Counted from the first letter of the stretch, positions 19,041-29,558 are shown. The stretch: 64,000 nt of DNA from DUPQ01 sp022706885 (GCA_022706885.1 JAKJBR010000003.1:36316-100315), one strand, 5' to 3'. Notes: a model not told the origin generated them from the sequence alone. Numbers and translations are program-made.

Positions 19041-20816
19041 CTATTCTCTTAACTTCTTTGCAACCATTTCATCCGCCTTTACATATGCGGAGTAGTAATT
19101 GTAATAATTGACATATCCCGGCTTTGCGCCTTTGGGCTTTTTAACATTCTTGATGAAAGTATAATCTACCGCAACCTGACCCGATGTTCTTGCTTCGGAA
19201 TGATATGCCGCAATTACAGCTGCTTCGGTTAATGTCTTATCCGCCACAAACTCTTCGCATTTAGCAGGGTTTTTTATTATCACATGAGATCCGTGCAGGT
19301 TCTTTACATGCAACCATATGTCAAAGTTTTGGGCGTAATCAAATGTAAGCTTATCGTTTTCGGTATTATTCCTTCCGACATATATTTCATATCCCTCTTT
19401 TGACCTATACTTAACGGGGTTAAAGGAAACCGCTTCCGGCTGAGATACCTTCCTGCCCTTCTTAATCTTAAGTTTTTCCTTCATATAGCCTTCCAGAACC
19501 AATTCCTTCTTAATATCCTCTATGTCGGAAAGGTTTTCACATAACTCCAAAGAAGCAAGAACCGATTTAAGATACTCAATCTCTTTTTTAATACCCTTAA
19601 CTGCATTAACGGCATAGTTATATGCGGCAATCCCCTTTTTATATTTTTTATAATAACTTTGCGCATTTTTGAGAGCATCTTCCGATTGGTCCAGCGGTAT
19701 CTTTACAATCTTGTCGGTGTAATAATCTAAAAGCTCCACATAATCGGTCTTTTGTTTAATCGCATGAATATTGGCTGTCAAAAGTTCTCCGTACAGTTTG
19801 TATTTATCTATCTTTTCTCTATCCGAAAGATTGTTGTTATATATTAAAAGTTTTTTCTCCGCTTTTGCCAGATGGGCCGATACCGATTTTCTGACCACAT
19901 CGGATGCTTGTATAAAAACAGCTCTTTTATTCTTTAAGTTTAAATGGTCGCTTAATGCATCAATATATAAAGGATATTTCTTAACCGTAAACTCCGACAT
20001 ATTTTTATACACTGAAAGATCAAAACAGTAACAATCGGTTATGGTCTTTTTTTCATTGCTGTAAACGACAATCGGAGAATATGTGTTTGCCGATATGTCT
20101 TGTGCTGTTTTTTTAATAACGGACATAACCTGTATCACTTCTTCTTTGCTGATATTCTTAACAGTCTTTGCTTCATCTACTCCGGCTCTTATACATATTT
20201 CTTTTGCAAAAACCTGTGCCATACCTAAAACCGTTCGGAATATTGCGTCGCATACGGGAAAATCGGCATATTTAAGAATATGACTCCACTGCACATCTTC
20301 TATCGGTATCTTGTCCTGTATGGGAGGAAGCACATACTCGCATGCAGGCATTACTCTTCTTACCGAAGACATGGATTCGTCCACATGCCTTAAAGCGTCC
20401 AATATTTTGTATGAAGAGTTGACGACTATGAAGTTACAGTTGCGACCGGTCAGCTCCATTATCACGGTCTTAACCGAATTGCCGCTGAACTCATCGGTGC
20501 AATTTATATCAAAGTATATTATTCTCTCATAATCTTTTGCATATACCTCGGATATAAATCCTCCTCCTATGTGCTTTCGCAAGAACATGCAGAAACCGTA
20601 CGGGGTTTTACGATTGTTTATCTTTTCTTTTTTGAAATATATCCCCGGTGAAGAAGGCTGCAAAGACAATGCCACATTGTAAGATGTGCCGTTTGCGTAT
20701 ATGCCCAGTATAACCTCATCTTTTTCCGGCATGTAAATATTCTGAATCTTCCCGTTTTGACATATACCGTTCAATTCATTTGCAAGACACTTTACTGCAA
20801 TTCCGTCCAGCGGCAT
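19041..20816 (-). CDS. rqcH: NFACT-family protein, RqcH-type ribosome quality-control factor
   Basis: A 591-residue NFACT protein (older name fibronectin-binding protein A). In Bacillus the RqcH ortholog binds stalled 50S subunits carrying peptidyl-tRNA and adds alanine tails that mark the peptide for degradation. Visible parts are the NFACT-N domain (start MPLDGIAVKCL, ELTGRNCNF), a central coiled-coil region (about 270-440) and the C-terminal NFACT-R domain with DIWLHVKNLHGSHVII. It is monocistronic and faces away from the U32 peptidase gene across a 93-base gap. Confidence 0.92.
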   Translation of the reverse strand: MPLDGIAVKCLANELNGICQNGKIQNIYMPEKDEVILGIYANGTSYNVALSLQPSSPGIYFKKEKINNRKTPYGFCMFLRKHIGGGFISEVYAKDYERIIYFDINCTDEFSGNSVKTVIMELTGRNCNFIVVNSSYKILDALRHVDESMSSVRRVMPACEYVLPPIQDKIPIEDVQWSHILKYADFPVCDAIFRTVLGMAQVFAKEICIRAGVDEAKTVKNISKEEVIQVMSVIKKTAQDISANTYSPIVVYSNEKKTITDCYCFDLSVYKNMSEFTVKKYPLYIDALSDHLNLKNKRAVFIQASDVVRKSVSAHLAKAEKKLLIYNNNLSDREKIDKYKLYGELLTANIHAIKQKTDYVELLDYYTDKIVKIPLDQSEDALKNAQSYYKKYKKGIAAYNYAVNAVKGIKKEIEYLKSVLASLELCENLSDIEDIKKELVLEGYMKEKLKIKKGRKVSQPEAVSFNPVKYRSKEGYEIYVGRNNTENDKLTFDYAQNFDIWLHVKNLHGSHVIIKNPAKCEEFVADKTLTEAAVIAAYHSEARTSGQVAVDYTFIKNVKKPKGAKPGYVNYYNYYSAYVKADEMVAKKLRE

Positions 20817-20909
20817 GATATCCTCCCTCTTTCAAAACATTGCCGTTTTATATTATATATATTATCATAATATCTGTATTTTAATACTTGGTACAGGAAA
20901 GAGGACACT

Positions 20910-23153
20910 TTGGAATTATTATCGCCTGCCGGAAATATGCAATGTCTTAAAGCCGCAGTGCAAAACGGAGCCGATGCCGTTTATCTCGGGATAAAGACTT
21001 TCAGTGCAAGAGCAAATGCCGACAATTTTACATTTGAAGAATTGACGGAAGCTGTAAGATACTGTCATCTTCGTGATGTATCCGTTTATCTGACACTTAA
21101 CACACTTATAAATGACGAGAATATGCAAACCGCCCTTAATAATGCAAAGAAAGCATATTCATCAGGTATAGACGGGATTATTATTCAGGACTTAGGGCTT
21201 GCTGCACAGATAAGAAAAATGCTCCCCGACTTAAGACTGCACGCATCCACACAGATGAGCGTTATCCATCCGAAAGAAGCATTGTTACTCAAGAGTTTGG
21301 GATTTAAAAGGATAATAGCGGCAAGAGAAGCCACCTTAGAGCAGATAAAGGCGCTTGTTGCCACGGGTATTGAAGTGGAGGTTTTCGGTCACGGCTCCTT
21401 ATGTGTATGTTACTCGGGGCAGTGCAGTTTAAGTTACTTTAACGGAGGCAAATCGGGAAATAAAGGCGGTTGCGCTCAGCCCTGCAGACTTCCCTATTCA
21501 CTGTTTATAGATCATCGTAATATCTCCCGTAAAAACTATCTCAGCACCAAAGACATAGCGGTAATGGATGATATAGACAGGCTTGTATCGGCGGGTGTTG
21601 TATCTTTGAAAATTGAAGGCAGAATGAAAAGCCCGGAATATGTGGCGATTATAACAAAGACATACAGAAAGGCACTTTCGGGTACTCTTACAGATAAAGA
21701 CAGGCAGGATGCCATGATGGCATTCAACAGAGAAGGCTTTTCCAAAGGATATATGTTTTCCGAATCCGGCAAAGATATGATGGCATATGCTTTTTCCGGA
21801 AATACCGGTATAAGGATAGGGACCGTCAAGAAAATAAACAAAGAGAAAAACCTGATACAGATTGAAAGCAACAAGGAACTTATAAACGGTGACGGGATAA
21901 GTTTTCCCGACAGCTCTATAGGGACATATGTCAATATTTTAAGAAAAAACGGCAATCTGTACGGTTTAATATGCAGAAATAAACTCCCCGAACCAAATGA
22001 GCCTGTATACCTGACATATGATAAGAAACTGACCGAACAGGCACAAAAATCCTATGCCGATGATTTTGCGCGCAAAATACCCATAAACGGTCATTTTGTA
22101 TCGAAAGTCGGGCAGAAAGCAAGCTTTACCGTAACCGATAACAGCGGCAACACCTATACCTCTTATTCCGATATAGAGACGCAAGCGGCAAATAACCCTA
22201 ATGCCGACGATGACATATTGAAGAATCTCAACAAAACGGGAAATACGGTATTTGAATTCTCCTCTCTCACGAAAGATACCGATACCGCTACATTCCTTCC
22301 CGCTAAAACGGTAAATGCTTTAAGAAGAGATGCGCTGGACGGATTAGCAGAATTAAGGCAGAGCATAAAAAACAGAAATAGTAAAACCGAACTGTTTCCC
22401 AAGTATGAAAACCTATCGTTATCTTCGGAAAGTTTAAATATAGAGAAGACAGAAAAAAGAAATACTCCGGTAAACAGAGATATAAGTAATAAAAAAACAG
22501 GTATATCCTTATTCTTCTTTGAGGACCGATTGGATTTTGATATAGCGGATATTGATGCAGACAGGATATATGTACCTTCTACCATGTATAAAAGATATCT
22601 TCACGATGACAGAGTGTACTTGTATATACCCATAGGAGCCAATCCTCAAGATACGGCAGGCAATCGGCAAAGAATTATTTCCTCTTCCATGGGGATTTTA
22701 GATATTCCTGCGGATAAAGTACTGGATGCGGGAATAAACTGCTTGAATACTTATACTGTAGATTTTCTTTCGGGGTATAAGGACATAAAAGCCATACACC
22801 TTTCATATGAATTACCTGTTGATGATATAAGAAGATTTGCAAACTTTAACGGGAATATAAGTCTGGAGTACCTTGTATACGGAAAAGTTGCCGTAATGAA
22901 AACCAAATACCGTATAAAGGATATATTCACCGATACCGATACACAAGAAATATATCTTTTAGACCGACATAAAAAACGCATTGACATAGTTACATATCCC
23001 GACTGTGATACCACATATCTTTTAGGTGCATTTACGGTAAATAATCTTTTGCATAAAGATTTAATAAGAGCATCCGGTGCGGATACTCTCAGAATTAATG
23101 TTTATAAAGAAACAGCGGATGAAATTAAAGATATAATCAAAAGAGCAGTATAA
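20910..23153 (+). CDS. U32-family peptidase with DUF3656-type extension
   Basis: A 747-residue U32 family protein. The start is TTG with GAAAGAGG upstream, giving the family N-terminus MELLSPAGN. The core has GADAVYLG, HASTQMSV, EVFGHGSLCVCYSGQC and the cysteine cluster ending GGCAQPCR, which in RlhA-type members is linked to 23S rRNA hydroxylation; others are annotated as collagenase-like. The long C-terminal half corresponds to the DUF3656 extension. Biochemical role here is therefore uncertain between RNA modification and proteolysis. It converges on rpe with no intervening bases. Confidence 0.88.
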   Translation: MELLSPAGNMQCLKAAVQNGADAVYLGIKTFSARANADNFTFEELTEAVRYCHLRDVSVYLTLNTLINDENMQTALNNAKKAYSSGIDGIIIQDLGLAAQIRKMLPDLRLHASTQMSVIHPKEALLLKSLGFKRIIAAREATLEQIKALVATGIEVEVFGHGSLCVCYSGQCSLSYFNGGKSGNKGGCAQPCRLPYSLFIDHRNISRKNYLSTKDIAVMDDIDRLVSAGVVSLKIEGRMKSPEYVAIITKTYRKALSGTLTDKDRQDAMMAFNREGFSKGYMFSESGKDMMAYAFSGNTGIRIGTVKKINKEKNLIQIESNKELINGDGISFPDSSIGTYVNILRKNGNLYGLICRNKLPEPNEPVYLTYDKKLTEQAQKSYADDFARKIPINGHFVSKVGQKASFTVTDNSGNTYTSYSDIETQAANNPNADDDILKNLNKTGNTVFEFSSLTKDTDTATFLPAKTVNALRRDALDGLAELRQSIKNRNSKTELFPKYENLSLSSESLNIEKTEKRNTPVNRDISNKKTGISLFFFEDRLDFDIADIDADRIYVPSTMYKRYLHDDRVYLYIPIGANPQDTAGNRQRIISSSMGILDIPADKVLDAGINCLNTYTVDFLSGYKDIKAIHLSYELPVDDIRRFANFNGNISLEYLVYGKVAVMKTKYRIKDIFTDTDTQEIYLLDRHKKRIDIVTYPDCDTTYLLGAFTVNNLLHKDLIRASGADTLRINVYKETADEIKDIIKRAV

Positions 23154-23801
23154 TCAGTATTCTATAAGTTTTCTAATAGTTTCTTTAATATCTTTCGACT
23201 GGAATATTGCCGATCCCGCAACAAGAACATTGGCTCCCGCAGCCTTTATCTCACGGCAGTTATCCACCGTTACGCCGCCGTCAACCTGAATGTCGGTTTT
23301 CAGCCCCATTTTGTCTATCATTTTCTTAAGAGCTTTTATTTTCTCCGTGCTGTACGGTATATACTTTTGTCCTCCGAAACCGGGATTTACACTCATTATA
23401 AGCACCATGTCCAACATAGGCAGAACATATTCCAAAACCCTTATATCGGTGGCGGGATTAAGAGCAACCGCGGCTTTCTTGCCCTGCTCTTTTATGTACC
23501 TTACGGTTCTGTCCAGATGAATGCAGGCCTCCTGCTGAACGGTTATTATATCCGCTCCCGCTTTTGCAAATTCTTCAATGTATCTGTCGGGGTCGGAAAT
23601 CATAAGATGAACATCCAGCGGCAATTTTGTTATGCTCTTCAAAGCCTGCACAATGGGAAAGCCTACTGAAATATTGGGAACGAAATGTCCGTCCATTACA
23701 TCCACATGCACATAATGGGCTCCGCCCTCTTCTATTTTTCTTACTTCTTCTTCCAATCTTGCAAAATTACAAGCCAATAATGACGGTGAGATTTTTATCA
23801 T
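23154..23801 (-). CDS. rpe: Ribulose-phosphate 3-epimerase
   Basis: Interconverts ribulose 5-phosphate and xylulose 5-phosphate in the pentose phosphate pathway. A 215-residue TIM barrel with SPSLLACNF, the metal-binding HVDVMDGHFVPN, HLMI, MSVNPGFGGQKY and VDGGV motifs. The ATG at 23801 shares one base with the rsgA stop (TGATG), and the ribosome site lies inside the rsgA end. Last gene of the def-to-rpe operon. Confidence 0.97.
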   Translation of the reverse strand: MIKISPSLLACNFARLEEEVRKIEEGGAHYVHVDVMDGHFVPNISVGFPIVQALKSITKLPLDVHLMISDPDRYIEEFAKAGADIITVQQEACIHLDRTVRYIKEQGKKAAVALNPATDIRVLEYVLPMLDMVLIMSVNPGFGGQKYIPYSTEKIKALKKMIDKMGLKTDIQVDGGVTVDNCREIKAAGANVLVAGSAIFQSKDIKETIRKLIEY

Positions 23802-24688
23802 CAATATCCCCTCCTTACTCTTAAAGCTTCTTCAGACATATTATATATCATTTCATACCTTAAGTGGCGTTCAATCGGAATTTCGCCTTTTTCCACCGCC
23901 TGCAGTACGGCACAGTGGTCATCATTTATGTGTCTGCAGTCATTGTATCTGCACTTTCCGATGTACGGCAGGAACTCATTATACATACCCTTTATCAGGT
24001 CCGGTTGCAGAAGACCGGGGTCAAATTTGGAAAAACCCGGAGTATCTACGATATAGCCGCCTTCAAAGGAAAGCAGCTCACAATGTCTTGTGGTATTCTT
24101 TCCCCTTCCTATCCTTCCACTCAAAATCCCGATTTCCATATCGGCCGTTCCTGTTATGGCATTGATAAGTGTGGACTTCCCTGCTCCCGACTGACCTGCA
24201 AAAACACTGACTTTTCCGCTCAGCATACTCTTTAACGGATCCAAACCTGTCTTATGTTTTGCATCGGTTATTACTATTTTGCATCCGCTCCCGGAATATT
24301 GCCTTAATACATCGTCAATATCCTCTTTTGCCGCCAGATCGCATTTGTTTAAACATAATACCGGCTCTATATCGTTTGTACGAAATGCCAGTATCAGCAA
24401 ATCAATAAGCAATTCATCCAATGTAGGATATTCCGTTGCAAACACAATAACCGCAACATCCACATTGGCAACGGGTGGTCGTACCAGACTGTTCTTTCTT
24501 TCTTCTATACTTATGATATAGCCTTCCTTATCACTATGATCGGTTATATCAAAACGCACCAGGTCTCCGCAAAGAGGCTTGAATCCCTCTTTCCTGAACA
24601 ACCCTCTCGGTTTGCAGATATATTCATCTTTATCGGTTCTTACGGTATAACGGTTGCTCAGCGCTTTTGTGATAAGACCTGTTTCCAT
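23801..24688 (-). CDS. rsgA: Ribosome small-subunit biogenesis GTPase RsgA
   Basis: A circularly permuted GTPase that checks late 30S assembly. An OB-fold N-terminus is followed by G4 (LNKCDLA), G1 (GQSGAGKSTL), a switch region around RGKNTTRH and G3 (DTPGF), then the zinc-finger domain with CRYNDCRHINDDHCAV. Length 295 is normal. The ATG follows the prkC TAA directly, so translation is coupled. Confidence 0.97.
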   Translation of the reverse strand: METGLITKALSNRYTVRTDKDEYICKPRGLFRKEGFKPLCGDLVRFDITDHSDKEGYIISIEERKNSLVRPPVANVDVAVIVFATEYPTLDELLIDLLILAFRTNDIEPVLCLNKCDLAAKEDIDDVLRQYSGSGCKIVITDAKHKTGLDPLKSMLSGKVSVFAGQSGAGKSTLINAITGTADMEIGILSGRIGRGKNTTRHCELLSFEGGYIVDTPGFSKFDPGLLQPDLIKGMYNEFLPYIGKCRYNDCRHINDDHCAVLQAVEKGEIPIERHLRYEMIYNMSEEALRVRRGY

Positions 24689-26785
24689 TTACGGTTCCGG
24701 GGTTTCTTTATAGTGGTCGAAATATTTGTATATTATCGGTTCTTTATAGATAATCGAGCCTATAAATATCGTCAGTTTGGTTTCGCCTTTTGCCGGTATG
24801 CGGACATCTCTCTGATAGGGCAACTTTTCAATGGAAGAAATAACCGCAGTTGTCTGAAAAGCTTCTTCCTGATCGGAATACTCGAACTTGAACCTCAAGG
24901 TTATAGGCATTTCCATACCGGCAAGCTCCGCTATTGTAGGATCAAATGTGTATTTAACGGTTATATCCTCATACACGGTATCTCCGTAATCCACCGAGAG
25001 CTTTATATCTATGGTACTGTTTTCATATATCTCGGTATCGGCTACCGGGTACTGATAAGATACAAGAGAAGCCTTACCGGGCACCTCTTCTTCCGACATT
25101 ACATTCATTATGAGGTTTCTTTCCAGTAACTTTCCCGCTGCCTGTTCTTTAGTCAATCCGAACAGATCCGGCACCGTTGTCTTTTCAAATTCGGAACCGA
25201 GAGAAACATATATTTTAACCGTTTCTCCGTATTTGACTCTTACCGTTTCCGAAGGAGACACGGCATACACTTCACCTGCCGGGATATCCTGGTTATATTG
25301 TTCTACCTTTTCCGGTATAAGCCCGGCATTTATTATTATATTTTCCGCAATACGGTAATCCTTGCCTACACACTCGGGAACTTCCACATAGTTGCTTCCC
25401 ACACTTACCGTAAATGTAATGGTATTCTTGGCACCTTCTTTGAAAATTCTGCCCGGTTCCACATCCTGGTCCATTATTATACCGGGAGGTGTTTCATCGG
25501 AGTAGGCCTCTTTCATTAATACAACTATATTGAAATCCGTTTCCAGCTTCCTTTTTATGGTTTCATATTCGTATGTGACATAATTTAGTACTTCATACTC
25601 TTTAGGTTCGGGAACCACTACTTTTGCCATTTCATCTATGGCGAAAACAATAAAAAAGGCTGATAATGACAATACACAGATTAATGCTATAAGAGTGGTG
25701 AAAAAGTATTTTTTCTCTTTCTTTTTTCTGCCCCTTGCGTAAATCAGGGGGACATTGTACTCCTCATCGAAATTTATCAGCCTGGGACTTGATATTTTAT
25801 CGGTTTTTTCTTTAATCTTTATTACTCTTCCGGTATTTCCTCTGACTATTGCATTGTCTTCCTCCAGGAACAAATCCTCTTCCGTAACTTCCGGCAATGT
25901 TATCATATCATCGGAAGGAAGAACCTCTCCGTTTATAAAGTCCAATGTAATATCGCCTTTAGAATTGGCCTTATTGTTCAGATTCCTTAAGGCTGCCATT
26001 ACATCGGTTGCGGTCTGATATCTGTCCGACGGCCTTTTCTGTATTGCCTTAAGAATTATTTTGTTGAGTTCTTCCGGCATATCTCTTCTGTAATCAATCG
26101 GAGGTATGGGAGTATCCTGCAGATGCTTCATTACTATGGATATAGGAGTGTCGGCATCAAAGGGTACATGCCCCGTGGCCATCTCATACATAACTATTCC
26201 TGTAGAATAAATATCGGTGCTGCTGCTTAAAAATCCGCCTTTGGCCTGTTCGGGAGATATATAATGGACCGAGCCGAATGTTTTATTATCCGTGGTCAGA
26301 GTCTGCGCATTTATCGCTTTGGCTATACCGAAATCGGTTACTTTTATTCTTCCGTTCTTGGATATCAGTATATTCTGCGGTTTTATATCTCTGTGAATAA
26401 TACCGTTGTTATGTGCATGTTCCAAAGCCGCAAAAATCTGCATGGAAATATCCACCACTTCCTTTATATCCAAAGGTCCTGCCGACTCCAGATAGTTGGA
26501 CAGAGTGGTACCTTCAACACATTCCATGACAATGTAGTTCATGTTATTGTCATATCCTACATCATAGACATTGACTATGCTTTCGTGTGACAGTTTTGCT
26601 ACCGATAATGCCTCGTCCTTAAAGCGTTTTATAAAATCTTTATCCTGAGCATATTCATCTTTAAGCGTTTTTATCGCTACAATTCGGTTGAGCGCTTTAT
26701 CTTTTGCCTTATATACATAAGCCATTCCGCCTATGCCCATCTTACTTAGAAGCTCATATCTGTTATTGAGTATAACAGGATTCAT
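24689..26785 (-). CDS. prkC: PASTA-domain Ser/Thr protein kinase (PrkC/Stk1)
   Basis: A 698-residue Hanks-type kinase anchored in the membrane. The kinase domain (about 10-270) has GIGGMAYVY, Lys39, HRDIKPQN (131-138) and DFG (151-153). A juxtamembrane Lys/Arg cluster leads into one membrane helix at about 361-383, followed outside the cell by three PASTA repeats (about 395-600) that in the family sense muropeptides or lipid II. A further C-terminal extracellular domain follows. It is paired with its phosphatase gene prpC just upstream. Confidence 0.96.
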   Translation of the reverse strand: MNPVILNNRYELLSKMGIGGMAYVYKAKDKALNRIVAIKTLKDEYAQDKDFIKRFKDEALSVAKLSHESIVNVYDVGYDNNMNYIVMECVEGTTLSNYLESAGPLDIKEVVDISMQIFAALEHAHNNGIIHRDIKPQNILISKNGRIKVTDFGIAKAINAQTLTTDNKTFGSVHYISPEQAKGGFLSSSTDIYSTGIVMYEMATGHVPFDADTPISIVMKHLQDTPIPPIDYRRDMPEELNKIILKAIQKRPSDRYQTATDVMAALRNLNNKANSKGDITLDFINGEVLPSDDMITLPEVTEEDLFLEEDNAIVRGNTGRVIKIKEKTDKISSPRLINFDEEYNVPLIYARGRKKKEKKYFFTTLIALICVLSLSAFFIVFAIDEMAKVVVPEPKEYEVLNYVTYEYETIKRKLETDFNIVVLMKEAYSDETPPGIIMDQDVEPGRIFKEGAKNTITFTVSVGSNYVEVPECVGKDYRIAENIIINAGLIPEKVEQYNQDIPAGEVYAVSPSETVRVKYGETVKIYVSLGSEFEKTTVPDLFGLTKEQAAGKLLERNLIMNVMSEEEVPGKASLVSYQYPVADTEIYENSTIDIKLSVDYGDTVYEDITVKYTFDPTIAELAGMEMPITLRFKFEYSDQEEAFQTTAVISSIEKLPYQRDVRIPAKGETKLTIFIGSIIYKEPIIYKYFDHYKETPEP

Positions 26786-26786
26786 T

Positions 26787-27539
26787 TTATTCCTCCGGAT
26801 TATTGTCCGCTTTGATAAGAATTATGGTTATATTGTCGGTTCCGCCTTTTTCATTGGCTTTTCGGGCAAGATCCTTTACTTTTTCTTCCAAATCGGTTTC
26901 CTGATTAATTATATTCAAAATATCCGTATCGTCAAGCATGTTGGTAAGACCGTCCGTGCAAAGCAGTATATATTCACAGCAATCCAGTGTTATATCGTAA
27001 ATATCCGGTTCCGGCACATCCGATATACCCAGCGCTTTGGTAATAATATTCCTGTTGGGATGGTTATGGGATTCATCAACTGTTATATCGCCTTTATCCA
27101 GAAGTTGCTGAACATACGAATGGTCTTTGGTAATCATCTTCATCTCATTGTTATAGACAGTATATATCCTCGAATCGCCTATATGTATGACATGAAGCTT
27201 ATCATCCTTTATGTAAATGGCATCCAATGTGGTACCCATTCCGGAAAAGACATTGTGCTTCTTACTGAAATCCAGTATCTCCTTATTGGCAGTATTACAG
27301 ATATTAAAAAGATAATCATTGATATTGTTACAATTCTTGAAGCGTCTGTCCCTTATTTTCTTCTCAAAACAGTCTATTGCGGTTTTACTGGCTATCTCAC
27401 CGAACAGATGACCGCCCATACCGTCGGCAACCGCAGCGGCAAATTCATTATGCTCTTCAAAAGGAATGACGATATGATAATCTTCATTATTTCCTCTTAC
27501 CTGTCCGATATCGGTATACGAAGCGTAATTAAATATCAT
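26787..27539 (-). CDS. prpC: PP2C-type protein phosphatase (PrpC/Stp1)
   Basis: Metal-dependent Ser/Thr phosphatase that reverses phosphorylation by the adjacent kinase. The 250 residues contain the PPM motifs RGNNEDYH, VADGMGGH, GDSR, TDGLTN and GGTDNIT, which carry the metal-binding aspartates. The ATG lies inside the end of rlmN (11-base overlap) with AAGGAG six bases upstream. The stop is one base from the prkC start. Confidence 0.97.
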   Translation of the reverse strand: MIFNYASYTDIGQVRGNNEDYHIVIPFEEHNEFAAAVADGMGGHLFGEIASKTAIDCFEKKIRDRRFKNCNNINDYLFNICNTANKEILDFSKKHNVFSGMGTTLDAIYIKDDKLHVIHIGDSRIYTVYNNEMKMITKDHSYVQQLLDKGDITVDESHNHPNRNIITKALGISDVPEPDIYDITLDCCEYILLCTDGLTNMLDDTDILNIINQETDLEEKVKDLARKANEKGGTDNITIILIKADNNPEE

Positions 27540-28560
27540 GCTGTCTCCTTAACTGCCCGCATGCGGCTTCAATGTCTCTGCCCAGTTCTCTTCTGATGGT
27601 GACGGGCACGCCATGTGCTTTCAGTATAGCACAAAAAGGCGAAAGATTTTTGCTGTTTTGAACTGTTTTTATATTTTCAACAGGATTTACCGGAATTACA
27701 TTTACATAGCACATTACATTTTTTAATAAAATGCTTAAATGTCGCGCATGCTCTAAGGAGTCATTAGACCCGGGGATCAGAGCATATTCAAATGAAACTC
27801 TTCTGTTGGTCTTTTCAAAATAGTATTCACATGCTTTTATAAGGGAAGAGATGTTGTATTTTTTATTTATCGGCATTATTGCCGAGCGCCTGTCATCGGT
27901 AACTTCATGTAGCGATACCGACAGATTGACCTGAAGACACAAATCGGCGAACTCATATATCTTGGGTACTATTCCGCAGGTGGAAACGGTTATGCGTCTT
28001 CCTCCCATGTTAAACCCTTCTTTCATGTTAATAACATTGAGAAAATTCACAAGATTATCATAGTTATCAAACGGCTCTCCTATACCCATTACCACCGCTC
28101 TGGATATGGTCTTGTTGCTATCCTGCGCTGCCTTAAGAATCTGAGCGGTCATCTCATAACCCCACAAATCCCGGCTGAAAGGTACTTGGGAAGAAGCACA
28201 GAATACGCAGCCCATCTTGCACCCCGATTGACTGGAAATGCAGATGGAGGTTCCGTAATCATAGTCCATAAGCACACTTTCCACCGTTGCATTATCGGAA
28301 TAACGGAATAAATATTTAACAGTTCCGTCAACAGACACAAGCTTCTTTTCTATTGCAGGTAACTCCAAAGAAAAGTTTGCCTGCAAAATCTCAATATCTT
28401 CTTTACTTATATTGGTCATTAAGGAATAATCAAATACCTTCTTGTTATATATCCAGTCTAAAACCTGCAAAGCTCTGTACCTTTTCAAGCCGTGTTCTAA
28501 AAAAAGGTCTTTAAGTTCGTTGTGTGTATAGGAAAGTATATGAATAGAAGGAGCGCTCAT
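27529..28560 (-). CDS. rlmN: 23S rRNA/tRNA adenine-C2 methyltransferase RlmN
   Basis: Radical-SAM enzyme methylating A2503 of 23S rRNA and A37 of some tRNAs. The CxxxCxxC cluster motif is GCKMGCVFC, a GEP motif follows (MGIGEPFDNYDN), and the C-terminal Cys that forms the methyl-protein intermediate is in EAACGQLR. Length 343 is usual. No clear ribosome site precedes the ATG at 28560. The gene normally between fmt and rlmN (rsmB) is missing; the gap is only 47 bases. Confidence 0.96.
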   Translation of the reverse strand: MSAPSIHILSYTHNELKDLFLEHGLKRYRALQVLDWIYNKKVFDYSLMTNISKEDIEILQANFSLELPAIEKKLVSVDGTVKYLFRYSDNATVESVLMDYDYGTSICISSQSGCKMGCVFCASSQVPFSRDLWGYEMTAQILKAAQDSNKTISRAVVMGIGEPFDNYDNLVNFLNVINMKEGFNMGGRRITVSTCGIVPKIYEFADLCLQVNLSVSLHEVTDDRRSAIMPINKKYNISSLIKACEYYFEKTNRRVSFEYALIPGSNDSLEHARHLSILLKNVMCYVNVIPVNPVENIKTVQNSKNLSPFCAILKAHGVPVTIRRELGRDIEAACGQLRRQHDI

Positions 28561-28607
28561 GTCGGAAATTATATATTTTTATCAAAAGAAAATCAATGCA
28601 CTCATCA

Positions 28608-29558
28608 TTATTCATCACAACCCAAAACCATGTCACACGGCATATTGTGACCGCATTTTGATATATGCATTGCCTTTTTATTCTCAAACTGTAACTCTGT
28701 TATATACAATATGCCCTTTTTGCATTTAACAGCCATTCTCTCTTTATCTATGGATATAACAGTGCCGTTGGCAACATCCTCTTCGTAATCGTCCATAGAG
28801 TAATCAGCCTTCAGCACTTTTAAGGTTTTTCCGCAGTAAGTTGTAAATGTTCCCGGCCACGGATTAAATGCTCTTACAAGGTTAAACAGTCTGTATGAGT
28901 CAAGGTTAAAGTCCAATCTGCCCTCTTCTTTTTTTATCATGGGAGCATATGTGGCTTTATCGTTATCCTGCTTAACAGGCGTTATCTTATCCTGCTCATA
29001 CAACTTTACGGTGTCTATAAGGAGTTTTGCTCCCATAAGAGAAAGTCTGTCATGTAAAGAACATATATCATCTTCCTCTGTTATGTCGGTCTCCATTTTT
29101 AATAGCATATCTCCGGTATCCATTCCTATATCGGTCAGCATTGTTGTCACACCGGTTACCTTCTCCCCTTCTATTATCGCTCTTTGCATGGGGGAGGCTC
29201 CTCTGTATTTGGGAAGCAGCGATGCATGAACGTTAATGGTGCCGTATTTAGGTATGTCTAATATATTTTGCGGAAGAATTTGTCCGAATGCACAGGTCAC
29301 AGCTAAATCGCAACCTATCTTTGAAATGGTTTCCACCCACTCTTTTTTGCGTATTTTCTCCGGTTGCAGAACAGGTATACCGTGCTTAAGCGCCTTCTTC
29401 TTTATATTCGAATACTCCACAACATTATGCCTGCCTTTGGGTCTGTCAGGCTGCGTGATAACGGCATTAACGGTATATCCGTTTTCAATCAGTGCAATAA
29501 GACAAGGCAATGCAAAATCCGGAGTACCCATAAAAATGATATTATTTATCTTCTTCAC
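28608..29558 (-). CDS. fmt: Methionyl-tRNA formyltransferase
   Basis: Formylates initiator Met-tRNA using 10-formyl-THF. FMGTPDFALP at the N-terminus, the catalytic region HASLLPKYRGASPMQRAI, and DIGMDTGDML identify it. The GTG at 29558 is preferred because it gives a normal 316-residue protein starting KKINNIIFMG; a longer frame reaches 29594 inside def. Either way it overlaps def, so the two are co-translated. Confidence 0.95.
   Translation of the reverse strand: MKKINNIIFMGTPDFALPCLIALIENGYTVNAVITQPDRPKGRHNVVEYSNIKKKALKHGIPVLQPEKIRKKEWVETISKIGCDLAVTCAFGQILPQNILDIPKYGTINVHASLLPKYRGASPMQRAIIEGEKVTGVTTMLTDIGMDTGDMLLKMETDITEEDDICSLHDRLSLMGAKLLIDTVKLYEQDKITPVKQDNDKATYAPMIKKEEGRLDFNLDSYRLFNLVRAFNPWPGTFTTYCGKTLKVLKADYSMDDYEEDVANGTVISIDKERMAVKCKKGILYITELQFENKKAMHISKCGHNMPCDMVLGCDE

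Noticed and set aside
26733..27596. Long plus-strand reading frame of 287 codons
   Set aside because: It is antisense to prpC and prkC, whose motifs are complete, and has no recognisable domain or ribosome site.
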